This document shows, in pieces, positions 7,881 to 16,571 of a stretch of DNA of 64,000 bases. A program made the position numbers and the translations under genes. A model generated the notes under the pieces. The model saw only the letters and a program-made list of their open reading frames with translations, searched no databases and was not told the origin of the DNA. Position 1 is the stretch's first letter. The number at the start of each line of letters is the position of its first letter. Source of the DNA: Pedobacter sp. PACM 27299 (GTDB taxonomy: Bacteria; Bacteroidota; Bacteroidia; Sphingobacteriales; Sphingobacteriaceae). The stretch covers positions 5,332,001-5,396,000 of the forward strand of contig NZ_CP012996.1 in assembly GCF_001412655.1 (NCBI RefSeq), given 5' to 3'.

Positions 7881-10517
7881 ATGAGACGACTACTGCCACT
7901 GTTCCCCATGGTTTTATGGGCATTCCTTGCTCCTGCTCAAGCGAAAAAAGACGCATCAGATGCAAAAAACATTGCAATTAATTGGCAAATAATAGAGAAT
8001 AGCCATGCTGGCGCAGGTCAATTCCTATCTGTATTGAATGTTCAAAACAACAGTGAAATTCCTTTAATGAACAAAAACTGGAAGTTATATTTCAATTTTG
8101 CGAGAAGAATCCTAACCAAAACAGTGACTGGGGAAGTAGACATTGTACATGTCAATGGAGACTTGTACTATATTCGTCCAACTGATAAATTCGTCCCTAT
8201 TAGTAATGGAGCTTCCGTAAATATTGAGTTTGCCTCCAGCGATTGGGCAGTAAATTTCACTGATGCTCCGGAAGGCTTTTACCTGATTTATGATCATGAT
8301 CCAAAAAAACCTATTCCTATAAAAAATGTGAAGGCTATTCCTTCTACCAGTCCGGCACAATTTGCCAGAAATAAACAGGATCGTGTGCCTGCGATCACTC
8401 CTGAACTCATCTACGAAGAGAACAAAATCATTACGAACCTACCAGATAAGGACCTTCAAAAGGTATTCCCTACTCCAGTAACCTATGAAAAAAAGAGCGG
8501 CAGTTTTATCCTGGATCAAAGTGTCAAAATAACAGCAGATCCATCATTTAGCGATGAAAGAAATTTCCTAAACGAAAAGATAGGGCTGCTATTGACCTCT
8601 GGAAAAGTAGTCAGTGGTAAAACAATCCATGGTAAAGCTGCAGTTAAAGGGCTTGCGGATAAAAAGATTCTATTAAAACTGGATAAATCAATTGCAAAAG
8701 AAGGTTATATCTTAAACATCAATCAAAATAGCCTGGCGATCAGCGCTGCTGATCCAACAGGAATATTCTATGGCATTCAATCTTTACTCAGCAGCTTTCC
8801 ACCGCAGAAAAGAGGCGTAAAAGTAGCCAGCATTACCATTCAAAATGCGCTGGTTCAAGATCAGCCACGTTTCCCATTCCGGGGATTGATGATCGATGTG
8901 GCGAGAAACTTCCAGACTAAAGAAGAAATCATCAAACTTTTAGACCTGATGGGCATGTATAAACTGAACGTTTTACACTTCCATTTAAATGACGATGAAG
9001 GCTGGAGGCTCGAGATTCAAGGCTTGCCTGAGCTGACCGAAATCGGCTCAAGAAGGGGACATCCTATAGACAGTAATGCAAATTACCTGATTCCATCATT
9101 TGGTTCTGGGCCATTTATGAACAATCCACATGGTACTGGCCATTACAGTATTGCTGATTTCATTGCCATTTTAAAACACGCCAATGCCAGACACATCCGC
9201 GTGATTCCAGAAATCGAAGCTCCAGGACACGCTAGAGCAGCGGTCCGCTCCATGGAGATCCGTTACCACAGATTAATGAAATCAGGTAAGCCAGAAGCCG
9301 CAGCGGAATATCTGTTACAAGACCTTAACGACCCTTCTACCTACCGTTCGGTACAAAATTGGAACGACAATGTGATTGATCCTGCACTTCCTTCCGCCTA
9401 TAATTTTATGGAAAAGGTAACTGATGAGATCATGGCTATGTACAAAGCAGCAAATGCGCCGCTGGAAACTATACATTTTGGTGGCGATGAAGTTCCTGAT
9501 GGTGCATGGGAAGCTTCTCCAACTAGTTTAGCCTTTGTAAAAGCAAATCCGGAATTAAAAGATGTAAACGGTTTATGGGCATATTTTTACACCCGCCTAA
9601 ATGAGATGCTGAAGAAAAAGAAGCTGTATTTATCCGGCTGGGAAGAAGTAGGCATGCAGCCTGTAGTTGCCAGTGGAAAGAAATCTTATGTGATCAATCC
9701 AGGACTAGCCGATAAAAATATCCATTTAAATGTATGGAACAACATCATTGGCTGGGGAGCAGAAGACCTTGCTTATCGCTTGGCAAATGTGGGCTATAAA
9801 GTCATATTGGGTGGTGTGAGTAATTTCTATTTCGATATGGCTTATCAAAAATCATTCGATGAACCTGGTTATTACTGGGGCGAATATGCCGATATCGACA
9901 AGGCTTTTAATTTCATTCCCTTCAATTCTTTCCTAAATTCCAACAAAGACAAATTCGGCAATACCTTAAAAGAAGGTTTTTACGATTCAAAAGAACGTTT
10001 AACTGCTAAAGGAAAGGCGAACATCGTTGGTTTACAAGGATTATTATGGAGTGAGACAATCAAAGGATCGAAAGATCTGGAATATATGATCATGCCCAAA
10101 TTGCTGGGATTAGCAGAAAGAGCCTGGGCTACCGATCCGGAATGGGCAAATGAACCGGATTCTATCAAAAGAAAACAATTGTACAACCGTGCCTGGTCGC
10201 AATTTGTAAATGTAGTTGGCAAAAGAGAGCTGCCAAGAATTGATGCAGCGTTTGAATCGATGAATTACAGGCTCCCTACAGCTGGCGCAGCGGTTAAAGA
10301 TGGCCTGGTACATTTGAACATTCAGTTCCCTGGTTTAACCATCAGATATACAACAGACAATTCAGAACCGACTATAAACAGCACGGTTTATACCAAACCA
10401 ATTCCGGCAAAAGGCTCCATCAGATTCCGTACGTTTGATAGTAAGGGAAGGGGTGGAAAAACAAGTTCGATACATCCAGAAGAGAATTGGACGGCAAGCC
10501 CTAAGCAGCTGCCATAA
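7881..10517 (+). CDS. Beta-N-acetylhexosaminidase, GH20, with N-terminal carbohydrate-binding domain
   Basis: An 878-residue enzyme with a signal peptide (cleavage likely after APAQA near 22). An N-terminal chitobiase-type carbohydrate-binding domain (about 30-165) is followed by a GH20b domain (about 195-325), the GH20 barrel (about 325-780) and a C-terminal Ig-like domain (about 800-865, IRYTTDNSEP). The catalytic Asp-Glu is D536-E537 in HFGGDE. This layout matches bacterial chitobiases, which split chitobiose-type oligomers to GlcNAc. It differs from the other GH20 here, which lacks the N-terminal binding domain and has an F5/8-type tail. The deoR gene follows after 59 bases, probably in the same transcript. 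Confidence 0.93.
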   Translation: MRRLLPLFPMVLWAFLAPAQAKKDASDAKNIAINWQIIENSHAGAGQFLSVLNVQNNSEIPLMNKNWKLYFNFARRILTKTVTGEVDIVHVNGDLYYIRPTDKFVPISNGASVNIEFASSDWAVNFTDAPEGFYLIYDHDPKKPIPIKNVKAIPSTSPAQFARNKQDRVPAITPELIYEENKIITNLPDKDLQKVFPTPVTYEKKSGSFILDQSVKITADPSFSDERNFLNEKIGLLLTSGKVVSGKTIHGKAAVKGLADKKILLKLDKSIAKEGYILNINQNSLAISAADPTGIFYGIQSLLSSFPPQKRGVKVASITIQNALVQDQPRFPFRGLMIDVARNFQTKEEIIKLLDLMGMYKLNVLHFHLNDDEGWRLEIQGLPELTEIGSRRGHPIDSNANYLIPSFGSGPFMNNPHGTGHYSIADFIAILKHANARHIRVIPEIEAPGHARAAVRSMEIRYHRLMKSGKPEAAAEYLLQDLNDPSTYRSVQNWNDNVIDPALPSAYNFMEKVTDEIMAMYKAANAPLETIHFGGDEVPDGAWEASPTSLAFVKANPELKDVNGLWAYFYTRLNEMLKKKKLYLSGWEEVGMQPVVASGKKSYVINPGLADKNIHLNVWNNIIGWGAEDLAYRLANVGYKVILGGVSNFYFDMAYQKSFDEPGYYWGEYADIDKAFNFIPFNSFLNSNKDKFGNTLKEGFYDSKERLTAKGKANIVGLQGLLWSETIKGSKDLEYMIMPKLLGLAERAWATDPEWANEPDSIKRKQLYNRAWSQFVNVVGKRELPRIDAAFESMNYRLPTAGAAVKDGLVHLNIQFPGLTIRYTTDNSEPTINSTVYTKPIPAKGSIRFRTFDSKGRGGKTSSIHPEENWTASPKQLP

Positions 10518-10576
10518 GTACAAAATTTGCCTGTTTTTTATAATTAAGCCGTATTATTGTAATCATATCATTAGTA

Positions 10577-11353
10577 ATGACTACCGACCAACAACCAGCT
10601 CCATTAACAAAAGCACAGCGTAAGCAGCTCATTGTTAAAGAAATTAACATCCATACCCGCGCTACATTTGAACATCTGGCATTGATCGTCAATGTATCTG
10701 AAGATACCATCAGAAGAGATATTAATGAACTGGAAAAAGAAAACCTGGTGATTAAGGTAAAGGGTGGAGCAATGGCTAGTGCTTACCACCATACTTCTGA
10801 GCAAAAAGCTTATTCTCAGGACGATAAAATCACCATCGCTCAAAAACTACTTCCCTTACTGAAAAAAGATATGCTTTTGCTGCTTGGTGGCGGTACTACC
10901 ATCAGGGAATTCATTAAACTCATTCCCGGAAACCTGAGGATCACCATTGTGACCGCCAGTGTTTTATCAGCAGTAGAATTACTGGACAAACCGAATGTGA
11001 GAACAATTATGCTTGGCGGACAAATTTCTACTTATAGCCAAATGTGCTTTAGCGGGGATGTGTTCAATCAACTCTCACACCTTAAAACTGACCTTTGCAT
11101 ATTGGGAACAAATGCATTGGATATTGAAGGTGGTTTTTCCGATTCTGACTGGGATACAGTACAAGTAAAAAAGGCTATGCTGGCTTCTTCTGATAAGGTA
11201 GCGATCGTGTCCATTTCCGAGAAACTGAATTCTACGATGAAGATCAAAATTGCCAACTTATCAGAAGTGGATTATATTGTGACGGAGCTTCCACCAGATG
11301 CCCCATTATTGGATCCTTACAAACGGGCAAACCCGAACCTTACTTTTCTATAA
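10577..11353 (+). CDS. DeoR-family transcriptional regulator
   Basis: A 258-residue regulator with an N-terminal winged helix (about 12-65, containing VSEDTIRRDINELE, the DeoR recognition helix) and a C-terminal sugar-phosphate sensor domain with LLLGGGTTIREF near 95 and a DLCILGTNALD segment near 170. DeoR proteins usually repress sugar catabolic genes and release DNA on binding a phosphorylated intermediate. Neighbours include a sugar-acid permease and a PfkB kinase, so a keto-deoxy sugar-acid phosphate is a reasonable effector guess. Candidate operators are the palindromes at 14037-14069 and 14117-14147. Its stop codon abuts the stop codon of the convergent lyase gene with no intervening base. 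Confidence 0.92.
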   Translation: MTTDQQPAPLTKAQRKQLIVKEINIHTRATFEHLALIVNVSEDTIRRDINELEKENLVIKVKGGAMASAYHHTSEQKAYSQDDKITIAQKLLPLLKKDMLLLLGGGTTIREFIKLIPGNLRITIVTASVLSAVELLDKPNVRTIMLGGQISTYSQMCFSGDVFNQLSHLKTDLCILGTNALDIEGGFSDSDWDTVQVKKAMLASSDKVAIVSISEKLNSTMKIKIANLSEVDYIVTELPPDAPLLDPYKRANPNLTFL

Positions 11354-12460
11354 CTAGATAGAGATCTTTTTATCCCTGGCCTTGATGCTCCAGCTCTTTT
11401 CAATCTGTTGATTATTGACCACCTGTGCTTCTTCATATAATGCACAGGAAGGACAAACATGATATGGGAGACCGTAAATCCGGTCTCCAACTTTATATAT
11501 CGTTGGTCCAACATGTTTCAAAGTCAGGTGTTCTTCGGAATGCCCTATTGGTATCAGATCTGGATTCCATGGAAAAACCACCCGCTTCTCTATTGGATTT
11601 TCAGAAGAAACAGACTTATATCCTAAATCTACACATAAAAGCCCCGGTGTCGGTAAAGAGATCACACTGCAGACCAATACCGCTGCAGGTTTAAACGCCA
11701 ATTCCGGCAATAACCTGGTATAATTCTCATCCCAGAACACAAAGGTTCCCGGACTACACTCCAGCCTTTCTATCCTGGCATAATAAGAAAATGTATTGGA
11801 ACCACCGGCTACGATTTTTAAATCGCTAAAACCCTGCCTGATCAGCTCATCCGCATCTGCAAGCACTTTATCCATCGCTGGTTTGGCACGAGCTGCACGG
11901 ATCGCCGGATCAGGATCATGGATATGACCATCATATACATGTAAGCCCATAAACTTCAAACCACTGATTTCATTCAAAGCATTTACAAAGGCAAGCACAT
12001 CTTCTGAAGCAGGAAAGCCTGTTCTATTCATGCCCGTATTCAGATCCAGATATACTTTTACTTCCTGACCTTTTGCTGCAGCTCCAATCTCCCGCGCCGT
12101 ATCCAGGTTATCTACCAAACAGGAAAACGAACATTCAGGGAAAGCGGCAATCAGCGCCATCAGTCTATGAATCTTAAAGCCCACCGGCTGATAGGCAATC
12201 ATCACATCTGTCATCCCATTTAAAGCAGCAAGTTCTGCTTCTGCAATGGTTGCACATTTGATTTTATATAGGCCATAGCTGGCAAAAATCTGGAGTACCT
12301 CCCCCATTTTATGGGTCTTAATGTGTGGCCTGAATCTGGATACATCACCAGAAAGCAAATCGATTGCCATTTCAATATTCTGCTTAATGCGGTCTTCGTA
12401 CACCACAAATAAAGGGGTATCATATTGATCCAGATTAGAGATCTTCTGCCAGTTTTCCAT
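11354..12460 (-). CDS. PLP fold-III D-hydroxyamino-acid lyase (D-serine dehydratase / D-threonine aldolase family)
   Basis: A 368-residue protein with an alanine-racemase-type N-terminal barrel: the PHIKTHK motif places the likely PLP lysine at K48. The C-terminal metal site reads H334-V-C336, in YHVCPSC. From family knowledge, His-x-Cys is typical of zinc D-serine dehydratases, while D-threonine aldolases carry His-x-Asp, so a dehydratase reaction (alpha-amino, beta-hydroxy acid to keto acid plus ammonia) is favoured. It follows a PfkB kinase by 24 bases and RidA, which clears imine products of PLP dehydratases. D-glucosaminate is an attractive substrate because the product would be 2-keto-3-deoxygluconate, but this is untested. 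Confidence 0.85.
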   Translation of the reverse strand: MENWQKISNLDQYDTPLFVVYEDRIKQNIEMAIDLLSGDVSRFRPHIKTHKMGEVLQIFASYGLYKIKCATIAEAELAALNGMTDVMIAYQPVGFKIHRLMALIAAFPECSFSCLVDNLDTAREIGAAAKGQEVKVYLDLNTGMNRTGFPASEDVLAFVNALNEISGLKFMGLHVYDGHIHDPDPAIRAARAKPAMDKVLADADELIRQGFSDLKIVAGGSNTFSYYARIERLECSPGTFVFWDENYTRLLPELAFKPAAVLVCSVISLPTPGLLCVDLGYKSVSSENPIEKRVVFPWNPDLIPIGHSEEHLTLKHVGPTIYKVGDRIYGLPYHVCPSCALYEEAQVVNNQQIEKSWSIKARDKKISI

Positions 12461-12484
12461 ATTTCAGTATTTAATTACAAGGTT

Positions 12485-13507
12485 TTACCTATTGATTTTA
12501 GTGGAGATTCCACTTTGTATAAATGATTCAATTTCGGACTTGCTGATCAGTGCCCAGTCGCCATGTACACTTTGTTTCATAACGCCGCAGGCTGTTGCCC
12601 AATTGATCATTTTTTCAGGGCTAAAACCTGAAGAAAGGCCATAAAGGAGTCCTGCAGTAAAAGCATCCCCTGTTCCAATCTGATCGGTCACCAATGGAAG
12701 GGTATGAATGGTAGAATAATAAAACTTTCCTTCATGAGCTAAACCCGCAAAATAAACATGATTTAGTCCCTCCACTACTCTAAAGCTCATGGCAAAGGTT
12801 TGAAGCAAAGGCATTTTATCTTTAAGCAGGGCAAAGCAATGTTCAAATCTGTCGGTTAATGGTAGATTTTCCTCTGCTTTAATACCGAAATAAATGGCCA
12901 CACTGTCCAGATCTGCAACTGCCACCTTGCAGTAAGCGAGTAATTCCGGCATCACTTCTTTTGCTTCCTGCCCGTAGTTCCATAGTTTTCTACGGTAGTT
13001 GAAATCGGCAGAGATGGTGATTCCTTTTTCATGCGCCAGGTTGATTCCTTCGCTGCAGACTGCTGCTGCACTAGCAGATAAGGCAGCTGCGATCCCCGAC
13101 CAGTGGAACAATGTGGTATCCACAAGCTGTTTTTCCCAGTCGATCATTCCCGGTTTAAGCTGAGAAAAAGAAGAACCCGAACGGTCATAAATGACTTGAG
13201 TTGGGCGGATATGGTTACCGTTCTCCACATAATAAGTGCCGATACGCTCTCCACCTTTAGCTATTCCGCTGGTATTTACACCATATTTTCGCAGCTCAGC
13301 AATTGCCATTTCTGCCAAATCGTTATCAGGGAGCCTGCTCAGCATCCGGCTGTCCAGACCTAACCTCGCCAATAGCACCGCAACATTAGCTTCTGCACCG
13401 GCAACATAGATATTTAAAGCAGCAGACTGGATCAATCGCAAACCCATCTGCGTATTGAAACGCAATAAGATTTCACCAAAACAGGTAATACAAGGAGTCA
13501 AATTCAT
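12485..13507 (-). CDS. PfkB-family carbohydrate kinase, 2-keto-3-deoxygluconate kinase-like
   Basis: A 340-residue ribokinase-fold enzyme. The N terminus has GEILLRFNT and AGAEANVAVLLARLG, typical of 2-keto-3-deoxygluconate kinases (KdgK). The C-terminal PfkB signature reads QIGTGDAFTAGL, with catalytic base D281 and the anion hole just before it. The expected reaction phosphorylates a keto-deoxy sugar acid with ATP. It lies between ridA (15 bases upstream) and the PLP lyase (24 bases downstream), so one operon is clear. If the lyase makes KDG, this kinase would give KDPG. A KDPG aldolase was not seen in the window. Other PfkB substrates such as fructose remain possible. Confidence 0.85.
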   Translation of the reverse strand: MNLTPCITCFGEILLRFNTQMGLRLIQSAALNIYVAGAEANVAVLLARLGLDSRMLSRLPDNDLAEMAIAELRKYGVNTSGIAKGGERIGTYYVENGNHIRPTQVIYDRSGSSFSQLKPGMIDWEKQLVDTTLFHWSGIAAALSASAAAVCSEGINLAHEKGITISADFNYRRKLWNYGQEAKEVMPELLAYCKVAVADLDSVAIYFGIKAEENLPLTDRFEHCFALLKDKMPLLQTFAMSFRVVEGLNHVYFAGLAHEGKFYYSTIHTLPLVTDQIGTGDAFTAGLLYGLSSGFSPEKMINWATACGVMKQSVHGDWALISKSEIESFIQSGISTKINR

Positions 13508-13522
13508 GGGGACTAAATTAGC

Positions 13523-13990
13523 TTAAACCAATTCAAATAGGCCTTCTACCTCTACGGGGATACGTCCGGGAAGAGAACCCATTCCTACTGCACTTCTTAC
13601 ACCGATCCCATTTTCATGACCCCAAACTGATTCAAACAACTCACTGCAGCCATTGATCACGTAAGGATGACTTTCGAAATCGGAAGTACAGCCTACCATT
13701 CCCAATACTTTGATCACACGTTTTATCGAATTAAGGCTTCCGAAATTGGCTACAATAGTAGAAAGTATGGTCAGTCCTACCTGACGGGCGGCCAGTTTCC
13801 CCTGGTCTTTGTCCATATCATCGCCAATACGGCCAATAATCAGACTACCATCCGTTTGAACGGGACCATGACCAGAGAGGTATAAATATTTACCGTCGAT
13901 CAGGTAAGGTTTATAGATCCCCAACGGCTTTGGGGCAGGTGGTAAGGTTAAACCTAAGTTCAAAAAGCGGTCTTGCGCAGTTATATTCAT
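13523..13990 (-). CDS. RidA/YjgF-family protein
   Basis: A 155-residue protein of the RidA superfamily (LYLSGHGPVQTDGS near 30; IGVRSAVGMGSLPGRIPVEVEG near the end). This longer branch of the family often sits with amino-acid or amino-sugar catabolic genes. RidA proteins hydrolyse reactive enamine/imine products of PLP-dependent dehydratases to keto acids, so placement in one operon with a PLP dehydratase-like enzyme fits. The family arginine expected in the active site falls in the VRSAVG segment. First gene of the ridA / kinase / lyase operon, with a TATATTTG -7 element at 14020-14027 and a palindrome just upstream. Confidence 0.88.
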   Translation of the reverse strand: MNITAQDRFLNLGLTLPPAPKPLGIYKPYLIDGKYLYLSGHGPVQTDGSLIIGRIGDDMDKDQGKLAARQVGLTILSTIVANFGSLNSIKRVIKVLGMVGCTSDFESHPYVINGCSELFESVWGHENGIGVRSAVGMGSLPGRIPVEVEGLFELV

Positions 13991-14019
13991 GAGAAATTGA
14001 TTAGGATATACTAATTTAT

Positions 14020-14027
14020 CAAATATA
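14020..14027 (-). promoter_or_regulatory. Candidate -7 element of the ridA operon
   Basis: Minus-strand TATATTTG matches TAnnTTTG and lies 29 bases before the ridA ATG. No clean TTG is seen at the -33 position; that region is covered by the palindrome at 14037-14069, consistent with a regulated promoter. Confidence 0.45.
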
Positions 14028-14036
14028 TCAATCCCA

Positions 14037-14069
14037 CGCTAATTTGCGTAAAATTTGCACAAATAAGCG
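14037..14069. promoter_or_regulatory. Operator-like palindrome 1 upstream of ridA
   Basis: A 33-bp near-palindrome with 13 of 16 arm positions complementary. Each arm reads CGCT-n-ATTTG-n-G-n-AAA towards the centre at 14053. It overlaps the expected -33 region of the ridA promoter, the position of a repressor site. The DeoR regulator at 10577 is the nearest candidate binder. Confidence 0.5.
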
Positions 14070-14116
14070 GATTATTTTTAAAAACTTCATAAAAACCCCC
14101 TTAAAACCAATAAATT

Positions 14117-14147
14117 CGCTATCCTGCAAAATATTTGCAAAATAGCG
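14117..14147. promoter_or_regulatory. Operator-like palindrome 2 upstream of ridA
   Basis: A 31-bp near-palindrome with 12 of 15 arm positions complementary (arms CGCTAT-nn-TGCAAA), centred at 14132, 79 bp from palindrome 1. The arms share CGCT-A...TG-CAAA with palindrome 1, and both sites are followed by GATT. This suggests two sites for one dimeric regulator, perhaps with looping. Confidence 0.5.
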
Positions 14148-14218
14148 GATTTTAATTCAGATGGTTATTTTTACAAGCCTAGTTTTCTAAAATGAGACCA
14201 TTAGCCTGCGTAAACCGG

Positions 14219-15040
14219 TTAAACTGGAATGGAAAACAAAGGAATTTCAAGTCCTGAAGCCATTACCCTAGTTTTACTTCTATGCACCAATGAGGCCCAG
14301 AAGCCGTATTTATTAGGGATCATGATCAACAGATCTGCATTAAATGCTTTAATCTCTTTTTCAATCTCTTTGATCACCGCATTAGACTTCACGTTTTTAT
14401 AGTAATAACTCACCCCAGCGAGGCCACTTCCAATTGCATCCTTTTCAGGCAATAAAGCATTTTCAGATTGCAATTCTTCAATTGCGCCATTCACATGGAA
14501 AACTTCTACCTCTGCATTCAGGCTAATTGCCAATTCCTGAATCCGTTTTAAGATTTTTTCTGGCACACCACGAAGTACATCACAGGCAAATAAGATTCTT
14601 TTCAATCCTTCAAATTTAGCACCGATAGGAACGGCAATGACTGGAAATTTCAATTGTTTAATGGCAGCAGTGGTGGTATTTCCAATCAGATCTTGTTCCA
14701 GCGTTTTCGACCCCATCCCAAGAATGAGCAGATCTGCCTCATACTTTTTGATTAAATCATGAAGCTCATCGCCTACAAAGGAGAATCTGGTTTCAAAACC
14801 AACCGTGATCCCATAGGTTTTTGCAATGTCCAGCGCACGTTCCTGTAAACGGTTGTTGTTATCATCAATTAATTTCTGGACGCTCGATGCGGGTAAAATA
14901 GTATTTGAAGCATGATGAGGAAGGGCATAAGAATTGAATAAAATCAGTCTTGCCTGACCATGTTTTGCAGCGGCGGCAGCGTAGGCTACTGCATTCTCTG
15001 CGACATCGGAAAAATCTGTTGCGACAATGATTGTGATCAT
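14219..15040 (-). CDS. Universal stress protein with two UspA domains
   Basis: A 273-residue cytoplasmic protein made of two UspA domains, about 1-145 and 150-273. Domain 1 starts ITIIVATDFSDVAENAVAYA and holds an ATP-binding-type GMGSKTLEQDLIGNTT loop near 110-127. Domain 2 begins KRILFACDV and ends with a degenerate loop lacking the full Gly-rich motif, so only the first domain is likely to bind ATP. Tandem Usp proteins are common in Bacteroidota and respond to starvation or redox stress. The gene appears monocistronic; about 180 bases separate it from ridA downstream. Confidence 0.92.
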   Translation of the reverse strand: MITIIVATDFSDVAENAVAYAAAAAKHGQARLILFNSYALPHHASNTILPASSVQKLIDDNNNRLQERALDIAKTYGITVGFETRFSFVGDELHDLIKKYEADLLILGMGSKTLEQDLIGNTTTAAIKQLKFPVIAVPIGAKFEGLKRILFACDVLRGVPEKILKRIQELAISLNAEVEVFHVNGAIEELQSENALLPEKDAIGSGLAGVSYYYKNVKSNAVIKEIEKEIKAFNADLLIMIPNKYGFWASLVHRSKTRVMASGLEIPLFSIPV

Positions 15041-15300
15041 AAGAATAAATAAATAGGTTATCCGTAAATTAACTAATAGTTTCTGCGATAAGCCATACCA
15101 AGTGCTTTTTAGAAATTAATTTGACAATAAACAAACCGTCCAGTTAATTTACTATGACAAACCAGATGTTTTGGCTAAAAGCCCGATATTTGAGTCCGTT
15201 CTAAACCAATACCATGGGGAATGCAGTTTTTGATGCTGATCAACATTGGCTGAGATTTTGCCCTTAGGACGCTAAGCATTCCCATTTTACTAAAACCCGA

Positions 15301-15927
15301 ATGACACAAATATTAGACTTAAATACCTGGGCAAGAAAAGACCATTTCCATTTTTTCAGCCAATTTGAAGAACCATTTTTTGGCGTGACCATAAACATAG
15401 ACTGTACCATTGCCTACACGACGGCTAAGGCAAAAGGCATTTCCTTTTTCTTACATTACCTGCATAAAGCACTACAGGCAGCAAATCAGATTCCTTGTTT
15501 CCGATACCGTATTGTAGAGGATCAAGTCTGGGTATTCGATCAGGTCGATGTGTCTGCTACCATTGGCAGAGCAGATGGCACCTTTGGTTTCTCTTATATG
15601 GAATATGCAGCGGATTTTTCCGAGTTCAAAATCATCGCTGAAAAAGAAATTGAAACGGTAAGCAATAGCACCTCTCTCTTCCCTGCCCGTTCAGGAGATT
15701 GTGTAATTCATTTCTCCGCATTGCCATGGATTGATTTCACGTCCATGTCGCATGCCAGAAGTTTTACTTTTGCAGACAGCAGTCCGAAGATTTCCATTGG
15801 TAAAATGACTGAATCCGAAGGTAAAAGAACCATGCCAGTATCGATTCACGTACACCATGCGTTAATGGATGGCTACCACTTAGGACAATTTATCGAACGC
15901 TTTCAGGAACTGCTAAACGAATCCTAA
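15301..15927 (+). CDS. Chloramphenicol acetyltransferase-like acyltransferase
   Basis: A 208-residue CAT-fold protein. The C-terminal catalytic motif VHHALMDG places the base at H186 and the structural Asp at D190, as in type A chloramphenicol acetyltransferases (HHxxxDG). The N-terminal region (DLNTWARKDHFHFF) also fits. The length is slightly below the 213-220 residues usual for CatA. Real CAT enzymes acetylate chloramphenicol with acetyl-CoA, but environmental Bacteroidota carry many family members of unknown substrate, so resistance is not assumed. A Crp-like regulator starts 5 bases after its stop and a DMT exporter follows, so the three may form a unit. Confidence 0.8.
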   Translation: MTQILDLNTWARKDHFHFFSQFEEPFFGVTINIDCTIAYTTAKAKGISFFLHYLHKALQAANQIPCFRYRIVEDQVWVFDQVDVSATIGRADGTFGFSYMEYAADFSEFKIIAEKEIETVSNSTSLFPARSGDCVIHFSALPWIDFTSMSHARSFTFADSSPKISIGKMTESEGKRTMPVSIHVHHALMDGYHLGQFIERFQELLNES

Positions 15928-15932
15928 AGCTC

Positions 15933-16502
15933 ATGGAAGAATTCTGGAAATACATCAACCGCTATGCGACGATTTCAACTGCTGCTCAGGAAGCCTGGCA
16001 GGAATTGCTAAAAGAACAGAAACTGGCCAGGCATGAACATCTACTGCTGGAAGGAGCGATTCCTAGAAGAGTTCATTTTATAAAAAAAGGACTGCTTTCC
16101 TATTTCTATACCGATAAAGACGGTGCGATGGTGATCAAGAAATTCTTCCCCGAACAAACGCTGGTGGCCTCCACCAGCGCCATGCTCTTAAAGCAACCCA
16201 GCAAATTTACCATCCAGGCCTTAGAAGAAACAGAAATTATCAGCTATCCTTTTGAACAGTTTTCCCGGCTAACAGCGCAATTTCCGGACATCGCCAGATT
16301 TTATATTCATTACCTGGAACAGCATTGGGTCATTGAAAAAGAAATCGGGGAAATCAGTTTGAAACATGAAACTGCCGGACAACGGTATGCGGAATTCAAA
16401 CAAAACCACCCGCAATTGTTGCAGCGCTTAAAACTGCACCACATTGCTTCCTACCTTGGAATTACCCCGACACAGCTCAGCAGAATCAGAGCTGAATTGT
16501 AA
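15933..16502 (+). CDS. Crp/Fnr-family cyclic-nucleotide-binding-fold regulator
   Basis: A 189-residue protein with a cNMP-binding-like beta barrel (about 25-115, with IPRRVHFIKKGLLSYFYTDKDG) and a C-terminal helix-turn-helix (about 150-189, HHIASYLGITPTQLSRIRAEL). This is the short Bacteroidota Crp subtype. The barrel lacks the canonical RxA(S/T) phosphate-binding cassette, so cAMP binding is doubtful. It starts 5 bases after the CAT-like gene and precedes a DMT exporter by 69 bases. In Bacteroidota, regulators of this kind frequently sit beside the small-molecule enzyme or exporter they control. Confidence 0.87.
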   Translation: MEEFWKYINRYATISTAAQEAWQELLKEQKLARHEHLLLEGAIPRRVHFIKKGLLSYFYTDKDGAMVIKKFFPEQTLVASTSAMLLKQPSKFTIQALEETEIISYPFEQFSRLTAQFPDIARFYIHYLEQHWVIEKEIGEISLKHETAGQRYAEFKQNHPQLLQRLKLHHIASYLGITPTQLSRIRAEL

Positions 16503-16571
16503 AAGCCTCAACCTATGTAAAGACTTTCTCTCTGAAAAAGCGCTTTCTTTGCAACAATAATTAGCTATTCG

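Noticed and set aside
12485..13990. Ordinary fructokinase and translation-inhibitor annotation of the kinase and RidA
   Set aside because: Context with a PLP lyase and GntP-type permease favours a sugar-acid pathway, though fructokinase cannot be fully excluded.
15301..15927. Calling the CAT-like gene a chloramphenicol resistance determinant
   Set aside because: Only the fold and HHxxxDG motif are visible; many chromosomal homologues have other substrates.
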